DNA from: Marseilla massiliensis
Lineage (GTDB): Bacteria > Bacteroidota > Bacteroidia > Bacteroidales > Bacteroidaceae
DNA length: 64,000 bases
Reading direction: 5' to 3'
Assembly (NCBI RefSeq): GCF_016899955.1
Contig: NZ_JACJJL010000018.1
Span: 1 to 64,000, forward strand
Shown here piece after piece: positions 7,983-19,660 of this stretch (position 1 is its first letter; the number at the start of each line of letters is the position of its first letter). The position numbers and the translations under genes are program-made. Below the pieces are notes generated by a model. It saw only the letters and a program-made list of their open reading frames with translations, was not told where the DNA came from and did no database searches.

Positions 7983-9254
7983 CTACAGCCCGACAGAGAC
8001 GGCCGACGGGGTGTCGCTTCTGAACTCAACTTGCCTGTAGCCCACAAGGCGCCATGTCCTTTCACCTGTTCCCTTGTAGTAAACGTATGCCTGATAGCGG
8101 TTCTCGGTCTGATAGAAGTTGCCTTCTGTGGGCGGAATGCCTGTCATGCCATTGCTGTCGACAGTTATGAAACGATAGGAGTAGTAGCCTTGTTTCTGCA
8201 ATATTGTGGCCTGGTATTCGGCATTTGCCTGATCGTACTGCATGACATAGGCCGATTGGTCTTCGTCGGTTGCCCACTGTCCGTTGACGGCAATGTTGCA
8301 TCCTGTCAGTTCCGGCGACCTGAGCCGGTAGTGTACATAAACGTAATCGCAGGTGTAATCGTTTTCTATGTTGTCGCTGTTGCGTATGTAGAAAGCCCCG
8401 TTTGCGTCTTCGTCATACAGGTAGTTCTTGCGCGGTTCGGCCACGAAAGGGTAGGCGTTGTAGTTGTGTCCGTCCCACGAAATGCGGTCGATGCCCATCG
8501 TCGGATGGCTCAGGGCCAGCACCTCAAACTTGTGGTATTCGTTGCCGGCGTCGAAAATGAGTTGCTTGTTATGGTTCCATTGCAGTCCCTTGTTGTTCAC
8601 GATGTTTGGCTTGACGTTTATCCGGGCGCTTTCAGGCCTGTTGTTCTGCGTGATAACGGTATGTATCTGCTCGGTGGGATTGGTTATGCTGAATTCTCCG
8701 TAATTTAAAGTCATTGACAGTTGCTGGTGGCTTTCGTTTAGGTCAATGTCAGTATTAGAAGTGACGGCCAAGCCTACGTTCATGTCCGACTCGACCACCA
8801 TGAACTCAACGGTAAGCACCTTTCGGTTGTCGTTGTCTTCATCGTATACAGTAAGCCTGTAGTTGCCGCTGATTTTCAGCCTGCACTTGTCGTTGGGAAT
8901 GTCCAATTTGTAATGCGTATACAATACTGTGGTGTTTATGGAGTTCTGGTAGTCTTCTATTGGGTTGTTGTTGAATCCTTCAATGTAATCGCTTTCAAAC
9001 AGCCCATCCGATACAGACCAGTCTGCCTCGCAATGCTCTATCTTATATACAAAGCGGTGATAGTCGTGTGACATCTCGTCGAAACTGATGTGGAGCACGT
9101 CGCTGCTTTTCAATTCCATCACGGCAGGCGACAGCCAGTCTTTATTTACGACCACCTGCAGGGTCTTGACATTGGTGTCGTATATGGTGTTCCGGCCGTT
9201 AGCCTGGCATAATTCTGCACAAAGAGTAAGGATCAAAGTAAATATCGTTTTCAT
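7983..9254 (-). CDS. Type IX secretion system plug protein (DUF5103 family)
   Basis: 423 residues with an N-terminal signal peptide (MKTIFTLILTLCAELCQA). The body has the conserved pattern of the T9SS plug family: IYDTNVKTLQVVVN near residue 23, SHDYHRFVYKIEHCEADW at 61-78, YTHYKLDIPN, and later YCDYVYVHYRL-like and YYSYRF strands, giving several Ig-like beta domains. In Flavobacterium the plug protein closes the periplasmic side of the SprA outer membrane channel. It stands alone here, between the dapA terminator and the gal operon, as usual for T9SS genes that are scattered in the genome. It implies the host has a type IX system; other components are not in this window. Confidence 0.8.
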   Translation of the reverse strand: MKTIFTLILTLCAELCQANGRNTIYDTNVKTLQVVVNKDWLSPAVMELKSSDVLHISFDEMSHDYHRFVYKIEHCEADWSVSDGLFESDYIEGFNNNPIEDYQNSINTTVLYTHYKLDIPNDKCRLKISGNYRLTVYDEDNDNRKVLTVEFMVVESDMNVGLAVTSNTDIDLNESHQQLSMTLNYGEFSITNPTEQIHTVITQNNRPESARINVKPNIVNNKGLQWNHNKQLIFDAGNEYHKFEVLALSHPTMGIDRISWDGHNYNAYPFVAEPRKNYLYDEDANGAFYIRNSDNIENDYTCDYVYVHYRLRSPELTGCNIAVNGQWATDEDQSAYVMQYDQANAEYQATILQKQGYYSYRFITVDSNGMTGIPPTEGNFYQTENRYQAYVYYKGTGERTWRLVGYRQVEFRSDTPSAVSVGL

Positions 9255-9348
9255 CGTTTTAATATAATGTTGTAGTCAGTTTCTTTCTACGGCTGCCTTT
9301 AGAACCGTAAATGGAGAGCCGCACTTCCTGATGCACATATTAGACGGA

Positions 9349-9424
9349 AATCCCCAAAGCTCAGCCGGCAAAGGCACCGGGCAAACTGATAACCCGAATG
9401 ATTGCCATCCGAACTTTGGGGATT
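9349..9424 (-). repeat. 11-bp inverted repeat with 54-base loop downstream of galK
   Basis: AATCCCCAAAG at 9349-9359 pairs with CTTTGGGGATT at 9414-9424. It follows the galK stop on the minus strand but has no U-tract, so it is not a standard terminator. It may be a structured 3' end or part of the plug gene leader. Confidence 0.55.
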
Positions 9425-9455
9425 GGAATCTTAATTTAAACTGTCAATTCAGAGA

Positions 9456-10616
9456 TTAGCAGATTTTACGTGCCCCGTCGCTGATGACAACGTCATACAC
9501 CTTGGGTGCATGGCCGAACTTGGCGGTGTACTTAGCCTTCGCATCAGCAATGAATTTGTCATACAAATCTTCTTTCACGAGGTTGATGGTGCAACCGCCA
9601 AAGCCGCCACCCATTATCCTGCTGCCTGTAACGCCATTCTCTTTGGCAATGTCGTTGAGGTAGTCGAGCTCCTCGCAAGAAACTTCGTACTCTTTTGAAA
9701 GGCCGTAGTGGGTCTCGTACATCTTCTTGCCCACTGTCTCGTAGTCGCCGGCGTTCAATGCATCGCAAACGGCAAGCACGCGGTCTTTCTCACCAAGCAC
9801 GAACTTGGCACGGCGGTAATCTTCGTCGCCGACCTCGGCCTTGACCTCTTCAAGTTGCTCCCATGTACAGTCGCGCAGTGTCTCAAATTTACCTTCCGGA
9901 TGCTTGGCTGCAATGTGCTTTACTACATTCTCGCAGCTGTTGCGACGGTCGTTGTAGGGCGATCCGGCCAACTCGTGCTTTACAACAGAGTCGAGCAATA
10001 CCAGTTTGTAGCCTACAGGGTTGAACGGGAAGTATTCAAATTCGCGGCTGCGGCAATCAAGGCGCATAAGGCATCCTGCCTTGCCGAACACGCTGGCGAA
10101 CTGGTCCATTATGCCGCAGTTAACACCACAGTAGTTGTGCTCTGTGGCCTGGCCTGCCAGCACCATGTCCCATTTGCTCACCTTGTTGTCGCCAAAGAGG
10201 TCGTTGAGGGCAAAAGCGTAGCAGCTCTCGAGGGCTGCAGAAGACGACATGCCTGCTCCGAGAGGCACATCACCGGCAAAGGCTGTATTGAATCCTTTCA
10301 CATCGACGCCGAGCTTACGCATTTCTTGAACGATGCCGTAGATGTAGCGTGCCCAACTTGCACGCGGGCCCTGCGGGTCGTCAACCTTGAACTCTACGCG
10401 ATCCTTCAGGTCGATGGCATACGCCATTATCGTATTGGTGCCATTTGGCCTTATTTCACACATTATACCTTTATCGACAGCACCGGGAAAAACGAAGCCG
10501 CCATTATAGTCAGTGTGTTCACCGATCAAGTTGATACGACCAGGAGAAGCATATATGTTGCCTTCCTTACCATCAAAATGTTTGATGAATCTACTTCTAA
10601 CAAATTCTATATCCAT
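9456..10616 (-). CDS. galK: Galactokinase
   Basis: 386 residues. Phosphorylates alpha-D-galactose to galactose 1-phosphate with ATP (Leloir pathway). GHMP-kinase features are complete: the galactokinase signature GRINLIGEHTDY at residues 26-37, the ATP-binding glycine/serine motif PLGAGMSSSAALE at 118-130, and the C-terminal motif GGGFGGCTINLV. Third gene of a minus-strand operon galM, sugar transporter, galK, with 23 bp to the transporter, so the operon takes up galactose, equilibrates its anomers and phosphorylates it. galT and galE are not in the window. Confidence 0.97.
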   Translation of the reverse strand: MDIEFVRSRFIKHFDGKEGNIYASPGRINLIGEHTDYNGGFVFPGAVDKGIMCEIRPNGTNTIMAYAIDLKDRVEFKVDDPQGPRASWARYIYGIVQEMRKLGVDVKGFNTAFAGDVPLGAGMSSSAALESCYAFALNDLFGDNKVSKWDMVLAGQATEHNYCGVNCGIMDQFASVFGKAGCLMRLDCRSREFEYFPFNPVGYKLVLLDSVVKHELAGSPYNDRRNSCENVVKHIAAKHPEGKFETLRDCTWEQLEEVKAEVGDEDYRRAKFVLGEKDRVLAVCDALNAGDYETVGKKMYETHYGLSKEYEVSCEELDYLNDIAKENGVTGSRIMGGGFGGCTINLVKEDLYDKFIADAKAKYTAKFGHAPKVYDVVISDGARKIC

Positions 10617-10639
10617 AAGTCTTCTAATTTTGTTGGTTA

Positions 10640-11878
10640 TTATTTGCTGATTCCAATCTTGCTACCGAAGTTGCAGAACCAGATGATATATGCATAGTAA
10701 ACAAACATAAGGCAAAGGGCCACGATGACGCTTGTGGCGTCGACGACGATACCCATTATTGGGGTCAACAACGCAGCCCCGATGACACCGGTATTGATAA
10801 TGCCTGTCGCAGCTTTGGTGTGCGGGCCAAGGCCCTGCAGTCCAAGGTTGAATATCAGTGGCCACATCACAGAGTGGAACAGTCCGGCTGCAAGCATGAA
10901 CCAAATGCCGACCATGCTGCTGGCTGTTATCAACGACAGCGCAATGCAAGCAGCACCAAGGCAGAGGCATGCAGACAGGAGCTTGCGGGGCTCAAACTTT
11001 GTCAAGATACCGGCGCCGATGAAACGGCCCACCATCATGCCGCCCCAATAGAATGCCAGGTACTGCGTTGCCAATGCTGCCAATGCGGCACTGTTCATGT
11101 CTGGATACAGCATCTGGAAACGGTAGGGGAGCATTGAGGGCACACCAATCTCGACACCCATATACATAAATATTCCAAGGGCACCCAACCAAACGTGAGT
11201 ATACTTGAATACACTGCTCTTATACTCATGGTGTTCGCCGGCTTCTTCAGCCTGTTTCCCTTCGTCTATTTGCGGCAACTTGAGGAAAACAAGTATAACG
11301 CAAATGATGATTGCAAAGATGCCAAGACCCATGAACGGCCCGGGAACGTGCTCAGGAGCGGGAGCCTTGCCATTGATTATCACGTAGGTGATAAACAACG
11401 GGGCAACCGTTGTGGCAACAGAGTTGAGAGCCTGGCTAAGTGTCATTCGGAAAGCTCCCTTCTCGGGTGAGCCTAATACCATGACGTAAGGATTGGCAAC
11501 ATTCTGAAGCATCACCACACCCATTGCTACGAGGCACATCGACGCCAGGAAGATGGCGTAGACATTGATGCCTGCTGATATTGCAGACCTTATGCCGATA
11601 GAATTGACAATAAAGCCAATACCTGATATTGCCAGACCCAGTATGAGCGTGTTTTTATAGCCGATTTTACTCATTAAAAACGCGAATGGGATGGACAATA
11701 GGTAAGCACCGTAGAAAGCGGTGTTAACATACTGGCCTTGCTGTGCAGTGAGTTTGAAGGCTTCTGAACAGAAAGCAATCATAGAGTTGTTCATTGTTGT
11801 TATGAATCCGATGAGGAAACATACAATGAACACGACGATAAGTGCGAACGTGTAGTTCGGTCTTTGACTTGGGTTCAT
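10640..11878 (-). CDS. Sugar MFS transporter, FucP/GluP type (probable galactose/glucose:H+ symporter)
   Basis: 412 residues with twelve predicted membrane helices. N-terminal NYTFALIVVFIVCFLIGFITTMNNSMI and the EAFKLTAQQGQYVNTAFYGAYLLSIPF segment match the FHS (fucose-galactose-glucose:H+ symporter) family. Located between galM (54 bp) and galK (23 bp) on the same strand, so galactose or glucose is the likely substrate. The family fit is firm, the exact sugar is inferred from the operon. Confidence 0.9.
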   Translation of the reverse strand: MNPSQRPNYTFALIVVFIVCFLIGFITTMNNSMIAFCSEAFKLTAQQGQYVNTAFYGAYLLSIPFAFLMSKIGYKNTLILGLAISGIGFIVNSIGIRSAISAGINVYAIFLASMCLVAMGVVMLQNVANPYVMVLGSPEKGAFRMTLSQALNSVATTVAPLFITYVIINGKAPAPEHVPGPFMGLGIFAIIICVILVFLKLPQIDEGKQAEEAGEHHEYKSSVFKYTHVWLGALGIFMYMGVEIGVPSMLPYRFQMLYPDMNSAALAALATQYLAFYWGGMMVGRFIGAGILTKFEPRKLLSACLCLGAACIALSLITASSMVGIWFMLAAGLFHSVMWPLIFNLGLQGLGPHTKAATGIINTGVIGAALLTPIMGIVVDATSVIVALCLMFVYYAYIIWFCNFGSKIGISK

Positions 11879-11932
11879 TTCTTTTTAGAATGTAATGTGG
11901 TTGGTTTGTAAATACTATTGTTGTTAGTGCAT

Positions 11933-13024
11933 TTATTTTTCCACTCCAAATTTATATATCGTTTTTTGCTTGTACTGCTCGCCTGGCTCCAAAACCACCG
12001 ACGGGAAATACGGATGGTTTGGCGTATCGGGGAAGTGCTGGCACTCAAAGCATATTGCACTGCGGCGTGGGAATGTTGCCCCGTGTTGCCCGGAATATCC
12101 GTCGGCCCAATTGTCGGTGTAAACCTGCACACCAGGCTCTGTCGTATAAACCTCCATGGTGCGCCCGCTTACCGGCTCCTTTATCTTGGCTGCAAAACTC
12201 AGTTCGCCTTCTTCCTTCTTGTTGAGCACGAAACAGTGATCGTACCCTTCGCCATTCTTGATTTGCTCGTCGTCTGCGTCGATATCACGGCCCACTTCCT
12301 TTGGAGTACGGAAATCAAACGGGGTGTCCTTGACAAAGCGAATCTCGCCGGTAGGAATTGAATTGACGTCGATTGGAATGTAATAATCTGCATTAATTTC
12401 GCAAACAAGATTATCAATCGTCGGAGTTGGGTTTGCGATGCCAGCTAAACTGAAAAAGCCATGGTGCGTAAGGTTCATGATGGTCTTCTTGTTTGTACAG
12501 GCGAGGTATTCCAGAATTAGCTCATTGTCATCAGTGAATGTGAATTCAACTGTAACCCTGAATTCCCCAGTAAAGCCTTCTTCACCGTAGGCTGAAACAT
12601 AGTGCAGTGCAAGGGAGCGGGGACCCATCTGGCGAGCTTCCCAAACACGCGCATGGAATCCCGTCGGACCGCCATGCAGTGCATTGGGCCCGTTGTTTAT
12701 CGCCAACTGATACTCTTTCTTGTTGAGTGTGAATTGGCCTTTGCAGATGCGGTTGCCATAACGGCCTATCAATGTCGACAAGAACGGTTCCGGGCTGTTT
12801 ATCACATCTTGAATGTTGTCGTGGCCTTGAATGACGTTTGCCACGTTGCCATCCTTGTCGGGAACCATAATAGCAACAATAGCACCACCATAGTTGGTTA
12901 TGGCAACTTCATAGCCTTTCCTGTTTCGAAGTATGTATAAGTCGGTTTTCTTCCCGTTAATCGTGGTCTGGAAATCTTTCCGATTCAGACCACACAGATT
13001 CACGTTTTCTGCAGTGTTCGTCAT
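11933..13024 (-). CDS. galM: Aldose 1-epimerase (mutarotase)
   Basis: 363 residues from ATG at 13024; a 21-residue extension from 13087 would run through promoter-like sequence. Interconverts alpha and beta anomers of galactose and glucose, feeding galactokinase. Visible family features include NYGGAIVAIMVPDKDG near the start, NGPNALHGGPTGFHARVW with catalytic-site histidines, NLTHHGFFSLAG, and the C-terminal VVLEPGEQY containing the catalytic glutamate. First gene of the galM-transporter-galK operon. No signal peptide, so cytoplasmic. Confidence 0.94.
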   Translation of the reverse strand: MTNTAENVNLCGLNRKDFQTTINGKKTDLYILRNRKGYEVAITNYGGAIVAIMVPDKDGNVANVIQGHDNIQDVINSPEPFLSTLIGRYGNRICKGQFTLNKKEYQLAINNGPNALHGGPTGFHARVWEARQMGPRSLALHYVSAYGEEGFTGEFRVTVEFTFTDDNELILEYLACTNKKTIMNLTHHGFFSLAGIANPTPTIDNLVCEINADYYIPIDVNSIPTGEIRFVKDTPFDFRTPKEVGRDIDADDEQIKNGEGYDHCFVLNKKEEGELSFAAKIKEPVSGRTMEVYTTEPGVQVYTDNWADGYSGQHGATFPRRSAICFECQHFPDTPNHPYFPSVVLEPGEQYKQKTIYKFGVEK

Positions 13025-13129
13025 AATTCCATTGTTTTTAGTTATCGTATTAATTGCAAAGTAACCGAAAAAAAACGGAATCGACAAATTAAACGCGGAA
13101 AAAAACGTTTACATCAGTGTTAAAAACAA

Positions 13130-14446
13130 CTAAACGAATGCGCATAGGAAATCTGCCACTACGTAGCTGCTGCCACCAACAAAAATCAAATCTGCTTGTG
13201 ATGCAGACTGTTTCGCTTCTTCATAAGCTTGTTTCACTGTCGGATATGTATTTCCGACCAGCCCATGACGGATTGCCATCTTCTGTAACTCAATTTCGGA
13301 TAAGGCCCGCTTAGTGTTGGCTTTTGTGAAATAATAAACTGCGTCTTTGGGCAATAATTCCAACACTCCATCAATGTCCTTGTCATTAACCATGCCGAAA
13401 ACAATCCGCTTGGAACGGCAGTCCACACGTTTGAGCTGTTCGCTCAGATATTTCCAGCCTCCTACATTATGCCCGGTGTCGCATATCACAAGCGGGTTGG
13501 TGCTTACGGTTTGCCACCTTCCCATCAGTCCTGTTGATGCTGCAACTTGCTTAAATGCATCCCTTGCATGCGCCACAATCATGTTCGGATTTGTATTGGC
13601 ATCAAGTTGTGGATATTGACCTGATTCGCTCAATACGCGGATGGCCGTTAATACAGTGTTCGCATTTTTAATTTGATACAGTCCGCTCAAGTCGCCGACC
13701 AATTCGCCAAAATGCTTTGTTTTATACATCATTCCACCGTTGTTAAGTGGTTGGGCTGCCACGACCTCTTGTTCGTCTGCTGCAAAGATGATTGCAGAGC
13801 CGTGGCTCTTGGCAACTTCTTCGAAAACAGGACGAGTCTCTGTGTTATATTCACCGACTACAACAGGTACCCCATCTTTTATAATGCCGGCTTTTTCACG
13901 TGCAATTTGCGCGAGTGTATTGCCAAGAAACTGGGTATGGTCAAAGCTGATGTTGGTTATTATCGACAATTCAGGCGTTATTATATTCGTGCAATCAAGT
14001 CTTCCGCCGAGCCCTACTTCTATTATTGCAATGTCAACTTGCTCATCACGGAAATACTTGAACGCCATAGCAGTCGTAACTTCAAAGAAGGATGGGTGTA
14101 GAGGTTCAAAGAAGTTGCGCTCGTCTTCTACGAACTTAACAACATACTCTTCACTAATTGGCATGCCGTTAATCCTTATACGTTCGCGGAAGTCTTTCAA
14201 GTGTGGTGAAGTATATAGTCCGACCTTGTATCCGCAGGCTTGAAAAAATGCAGCCATTGTATGTGAACACGATCCTTTGCCGTTTGTCCCTGCAACATGG
14301 ATTGTCTTGTAATGTCTGTGGGGATGGTTGAAATGGGCATCCAGCATCAATGTGTTATACAATCCTTCCTTGTATCCTGACGCGCCCTGCCTCTCAAACA
14401 TCGGCATCTGGTTAAACAAGTACTCTGTCGTTTCTTTATAAGTCAT
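13130..14446 (-). CDS. folC: Bifunctional folylpolyglutamate/dihydrofolate synthase
   Basis: 438 residues from ATG at 14446; the alternative upstream start adds 13 residues lacking family similarity and overlaps the dnaJ terminator. Adds glutamate to dihydropteroate and to reduced folates using ATP. Mur-ligase-like features: P-loop VAGTNGKGSCSH near residue 52, SPHLKDFRERIRING, EVGLGGRLDCTNI, and the C-terminal domain motif DTGHNVGGW. It lies just downstream of dnaJ, separated by the dnaJ terminator at 14463-14490, and upstream of nothing on its strand until galM. Confidence 0.94.
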   Translation of the reverse strand: MTYKETTEYLFNQMPMFERQGASGYKEGLYNTLMLDAHFNHPHRHYKTIHVAGTNGKGSCSHTMAAFFQACGYKVGLYTSPHLKDFRERIRINGMPISEEYVVKFVEDERNFFEPLHPSFFEVTTAMAFKYFRDEQVDIAIIEVGLGGRLDCTNIITPELSIITNISFDHTQFLGNTLAQIAREKAGIIKDGVPVVVGEYNTETRPVFEEVAKSHGSAIIFAADEQEVVAAQPLNNGGMMYKTKHFGELVGDLSGLYQIKNANTVLTAIRVLSESGQYPQLDANTNPNMIVAHARDAFKQVAASTGLMGRWQTVSTNPLVICDTGHNVGGWKYLSEQLKRVDCRSKRIVFGMVNDKDIDGVLELLPKDAVYYFTKANTKRALSEIELQKMAIRHGLVGNTYPTVKQAYEEAKQSASQADLIFVGGSSYVVADFLCAFV

Positions 14447-14462
14447 AGGTCTGCTAAAATAA

Positions 14463-14490
14463 ATGGGGTGCCTCGATATCAGCACCCCAT
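14463..14490 (-). terminator. dnaJ terminator
   Basis: ATGGGGTGC at 14463-14471 pairs perfectly with 14482-14490; on the minus strand it is followed by TTATTTTAG. It separates dnaJ from folC. Confidence 0.75.
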
Positions 14491-14499
14491 CGTTGATAT

Positions 14500-15651
14500 T
14501 TAGTTGAAATAATTCTTAAATCGCTGGAAGATTGATTGCTTGGTTTCGGAATCTCCCTTAAAGTTGTCGCTATTACGCAACTTCAACAAGGCCTCTTTCT
14601 CATCCTTGGACAGCGTCTTCGGCACATATACACTGATGTTGACGACCAAATCGCCAATGCCACGTCCGTAGCCTTGTACGGCCGGTAGTCCCTTTCCCTT
14701 AAGTCTCAGTGTCTTACCGGGTTGCGTTCCATTCTCAATCTTAACCTTCAACTTGGTACCTTCAATGGTTGGTATCTCGACCTCACCGCCAAGTGCTGCT
14801 GTAGGGAAATCAAGCAAAAGGTTGTATATCAGATTGTTACCGTCGCGCACGAATGTGTCGTTCGGTTCTTCTTCGATATAAACTTGAATATCGCCGTTAA
14901 TCCCGTTGTGCTTACCGGCGTTGCCCTTTCCTGGAATGTTGACGACCATTCCCTCGGCCACACCGGCCGGGATGTTGATTTCAACAACTTCTTCTCCTTT
15001 GACAATACCGCTGCCACCACAGTTGTGGCACTTGTTCTTTATTACCTTTCCCTCGCCATCGCAGGTCGGGCATACGCCTTGCGTCTGCACCATTCCGAAA
15101 AAGCTTTGCGTAGTATGCATTACCACTCCCGACCCATGACAGGTGGGGCAGGTCTCGGCAGCGCTACCGCTCTCAGCACCGCTTCCATGGCAATGTGAGC
15201 AGACTACGTCTTTACGGACTTTGAATTTCTTTGTCACACCGTTGGCAACATCGTTCAGCGACAACCTAACCTTAAGCCTGAGGTCACTACCGCGATACTG
15301 CTGTGGACGGCGCTGTCCGCCACCAAAGCCGCCAAATCCGGCACGTCCTCCGAATATGTCGCCAAACATAGAGAAGATATCGTCCATGTTCATGCTGCCG
15401 CCATTGAATCCACCAAAGCCTCCGCCTGCTGGTCCATTGAATCCGAACTGGTCATATTGCTGGCGCTTTTGCGGATCATGGAGAACGTCGTACGCCTCGG
15501 CAGCCTCCTTGAACTTTTCTTCAGCCTCTTTGTTGCCTGGGTTTCGGTCGGGATGATATTTTATTGCTATTTTCCTGTAGGCTTTTTTTATTTCATCCTC
15601 AGATGCGTCTTTGCCTACGCCCAGCACTTCATAATAGTCTCTCTTTGCCAT
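14500..15651 (-). CDS. dnaJ: Chaperone DnaJ
   Basis: 383 residues. Hsp40 co-chaperone that stimulates DnaK ATP hydrolysis and binds unfolded protein. J domain at 1-70 with His-Pro-Asp at 33-35 ([10 protein letters not shown]), a Gly/Phe-rich linker (about 75-120), four zinc-binding CxxCxGxG repeats ([32 protein letters not shown]) and the C-terminal substrate-binding domains. Follows grpE by 24 bp in a heat-shock operon; dnaK is elsewhere. Confidence 0.98.
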   Translation of the reverse strand: MAKRDYYEVLGVGKDASEDEIKKAYRKIAIKYHPDRNPGNKEAEEKFKEAAEAYDVLHDPQKRQQYDQFGFNGPAGGGFGGFNGGSMNMDDIFSMFGDIFGGRAGFGGFGGGQRRPQQYRGSDLRLKVRLSLNDVANGVTKKFKVRKDVVCSHCHGSGAESGSAAETCPTCHGSGVVMHTTQSFFGMVQTQGVCPTCDGEGKVIKNKCHNCGGSGIVKGEEVVEINIPAGVAEGMVVNIPGKGNAGKHNGINGDIQVYIEEEPNDTFVRDGNNLIYNLLLDFPTAALGGEVEIPTIEGTKLKVKIENGTQPGKTLRLKGKGLPAVQGYGRGIGDLVVNISVYVPKTLSKDEKEALLKLRNSDNFKGDSETKQSIFQRFKNYFN

Positions 15652-15675
15652 TTGCTTTGCCAGAGTCGTTGGTGG

Positions 15676-16266
15676 TTACTGTCCTACGGCCACCTTGGCG
15701 TGGCGTATTACCTTTTCATTTAACATATATCCTGTCTGAATGCAGTCGAGCACCTTGCCTTTCTTGTTATCGCCCATGCCAGGAACCATGGCGACAGCTT
15801 CATGCACATCAGTGTCGAAATCTGCATCTTCCGTGTCAATCTTCTTCACTCCCAAGCCCTCGAGAACCTTTTGAAATTTTGCATAAATCAATTCCATGCC
15901 TTCCCTGAGAACCTTTGGGTCTTCTGTTTTTTCTCCGTTTGCAATGGCACGTTCCATGTCATCGAGGACTGGCAGAATGGCAGATATGGCTTTTTCGCCA
16001 CCGTTCAATATCAGCTCAGCCTTTTCTTTCAATGTGCGTTTGCGGTAATTGTCAAATTCGGCAACAGAGCGCAGATACTTGTCTTTAAGTTCGGCAATCT
16101 GCTCATTGGCAACATCAAGCGGACTCTTCTCTGCTTCTTTTTCATCGGCAGTGGTTTCATTTTCCGTCTGGCTTGCTGCAGTCTCATCGCCGTTAACGCC
16201 GGCCTGCTCTTCGCAGACCTTCTCGTCGCCGTTCTCTATTTCTATTTCCTTTTCCTTCTCTTCCAT
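15676..16266 (-). CDS. grpE: Nucleotide exchange factor GrpE
   Basis: 196 residues. Releases ADP from DnaK. A highly acidic N-terminal stretch (about residues 1-55) precedes the long coiled-coil helix (EQIAELKDKYLRSVAEFDNY, then RKRT) and the C-terminal beta domain ending with the family motif DCIQTGYMLNEKVIRHAKV. Upstream partner of dnaJ on the minus strand, 24 bp apart. No HrcA-type CIRCE element was seen upstream. Confidence 0.97.
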   Translation of the reverse strand: MEEKEKEIEIENGDEKVCEEQAGVNGDETAASQTENETTADEKEAEKSPLDVANEQIAELKDKYLRSVAEFDNYRKRTLKEKAELILNGGEKAISAILPVLDDMERAIANGEKTEDPKVLREGMELIYAKFQKVLEGLGVKKIDTEDADFDTDVHEAVAMVPGMGDNKKGKVLDCIQTGYMLNEKVIRHAKVAVGQ

Positions 16267-16318
16267 AATAGTTGTCTGTCTTTTGTTGTATTACAAAACA
16301 GTACTGCAAAAACCATGC

Positions 16319-17950
<1,632 letters not shown>

Positions 17951-17993
17951 TTATTATTTTACTGTAAAAACAACACTGTCTGTAAATTTAGCG

Positions 17994-18001
17994 CAAAATT
18001 A
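17994..18001 (-). promoter_or_regulatory. ABC-F promoter -7 element
   Basis: Minus-strand TAATTTTG, exact TAnnTTTG, about 50 bases ahead of the ABC-F ATG. Confidence 0.6.
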
Positions 18002-18183
18002 ATATAATTTTCCGAGATGGCCAAATGGGAGGGGCTTCTGTGAGCATTTATCGCAGGCTTTTGGGCAACAGCAACCAATTTTGCTGGCTTACGGCGCATT
18101 ATTCGGTTGCGGCCGCCGACAGGCTGGCTTGGGCGGTGATGGTGCCGGTGTCCCCTGGGGGGCAGGCATCGGGGGCCGTGAAA

Positions 18184-18217
18184 AAACAATGGGGGCGCCC
18201 CTTGCAGGTGCGCCCCC
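18184..18217 (-). terminator. gdhA terminator
   Basis: GGGGGCGC (18191-18198) pairs with GCGCCCCC (18210-18217); on the minus strand the stem is followed by ATTGTTTTTTC. Confidence 0.85.
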
Positions 18218-18263
18218 GTTTCTTGGAAATGTCAAGCTTTTGTGTTGTCTTGTAGTGGTCTCA

Positions 18264-19601
18264 TCATACGATGCCCTGTGCCATCATGGCCTTGGCCACC
18301 TTCATGAATCCGGCAACGTTTGCCCCCTTCTCGTAGTTGATGTAGCCATCGCTTTCGGTTCCGTATTTCACGCAGTTGTCGTGAATGTCCTTCATTATGA
18401 CTTTGAGTCGGTTGTCAACGTCTTCGGCTGTCCAGCTGAGCCTTTCCGAGTTCTGGCTCATCTCGAGGCCCGACACCGACACGCCGCCGGCGTTTGAAGC
18501 CTTGCCCGGTGCATAAAGAATCTTGGCACTCTGGAATGCCTCGATGGCTTCGGGAGTCGAAGGCATGTTGGCGCCCTCGGCAACAGCTATTACACCGTTT
18601 GCCACAAGCGTCTTAGCCTCGTCGCCGTTGATTTCGTTCTGTGTGGCGCATGGCAGCGCAATGTCTGCCTTTTCGCCCCAAGGCCTTTCGCCGGCGTGAT
18701 AAACGGCGTTGGGATATTCATCGGCATATTCCTTGATACGCCCGCGCTCTATATTCTTGAGCTCCATGACATAGTCAAGCTTTTCGCGGTCTATTCCATC
18801 TGGGTCGTAGATATAGCCGTCAGAGTCTGACAGGGTGAGAACCTTGGCGCCGAGCTGTATGCACTTTTCTGCAGCATACTGTGCAACGTTGCCCGACCCG
18901 GAGATGAGCACGCTCTTGCCGGCCAGCTCGATGTTTCTGGTGCTGAGCATTGACAGCAAGAAATAAACAGTGCCGTAGCCTGTTGCCTCCGGGCGGATGA
19001 GCGAACCGCCAAACTCGCGGCCCTTGCCTGTTAGCACACCGCTCCACTCGTGGGTAAGCTTTTTGTATTGCCCGAAGAGATAGCCTATTTCGCGTCCGCC
19101 AACGCCTATGTCGCCGGCCGGCACGTCGATGTCCGGGCCTATGTGCCTGTACAATTCGTTCATGAATGCCTGGCAGAACCTCATCACCTCTGCATCGCTC
19201 TTGCCACGCGGAGAGAAGTCGGAGCCGCCCTTTGCGCCTCCCATTGGCAATGTTGTAAGCGAGTTCTTGAAAGTCTGCTCGAAGGCAAGGAATTTCAATA
19301 TGCCCAGGTTTACTGACTTGTGGAAGCGAATGCCGCCTTTGTAAGGGCCTATCACGTTGTTGTGCTGGATGCGGTAGCCCATGTTGGTCTGCACTTGGCC
19401 TTTGTCGTCAACCCATGTAACGCGGAACTCGATAACTCTGTCAGGAATGCAAAGTCGTTCGATGAGGTTGGCTTTCTCAAATTCAGGGTGTTTGTTGTAC
19501 TCCTCTTCTATGGTCGGGAGTACCTGGCTTACGGCCTGGATGTATTCAGGCTCATTGGGGAATCTGCATTTAAGATTCTCTACGACTTGTGCTGCATTCA
19601 T
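18264..19601 (-). CDS. gdhA: NADP-type glutamate dehydrogenase
   Basis: 445 residues, hexameric class length. Makes glutamate from 2-oxoglutarate and ammonium with NAD(P)H, central to nitrogen assimilation. The family active-site segment LPMGGAKGGSDFSPRGKSD with the catalytic lysine, GYRIQHNNVIGPYKGGIRFH, and PAGDIGVGGREIGYLFGQYKKL are all present; the Rossmann motif is SGSGNVAQYAAEK. Cofactor preference is inferred from overall similarity to the NADPH-type enzymes. Own promoter at 19661-19668 and terminator at 18184-18217, so monocistronic. Confidence 0.96.
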   Translation of the reverse strand: MNAAQVVENLKCRFPNEPEYIQAVSQVLPTIEEEYNKHPEFEKANLIERLCIPDRVIEFRVTWVDDKGQVQTNMGYRIQHNNVIGPYKGGIRFHKSVNLGILKFLAFEQTFKNSLTTLPMGGAKGGSDFSPRGKSDAEVMRFCQAFMNELYRHIGPDIDVPAGDIGVGGREIGYLFGQYKKLTHEWSGVLTGKGREFGGSLIRPEATGYGTVYFLLSMLSTRNIELAGKSVLISGSGNVAQYAAEKCIQLGAKVLTLSDSDGYIYDPDGIDREKLDYVMELKNIERGRIKEYADEYPNAVYHAGERPWGEKADIALPCATQNEINGDEAKTLVANGVIAVAEGANMPSTPEAIEAFQSAKILYAPGKASNAGGVSVSGLEMSQNSERLSWTAEDVDNRLKVIMKDIHDNCVKYGTESDGYINYEKGANVAGFMKVAKAMMAQGIV

Positions 19602-19660
19602 AATCTTCTGTTTTATTAGTTGGTTGTTCTAATTGTGTTTGTGTATCCGAAAATCGCTTG

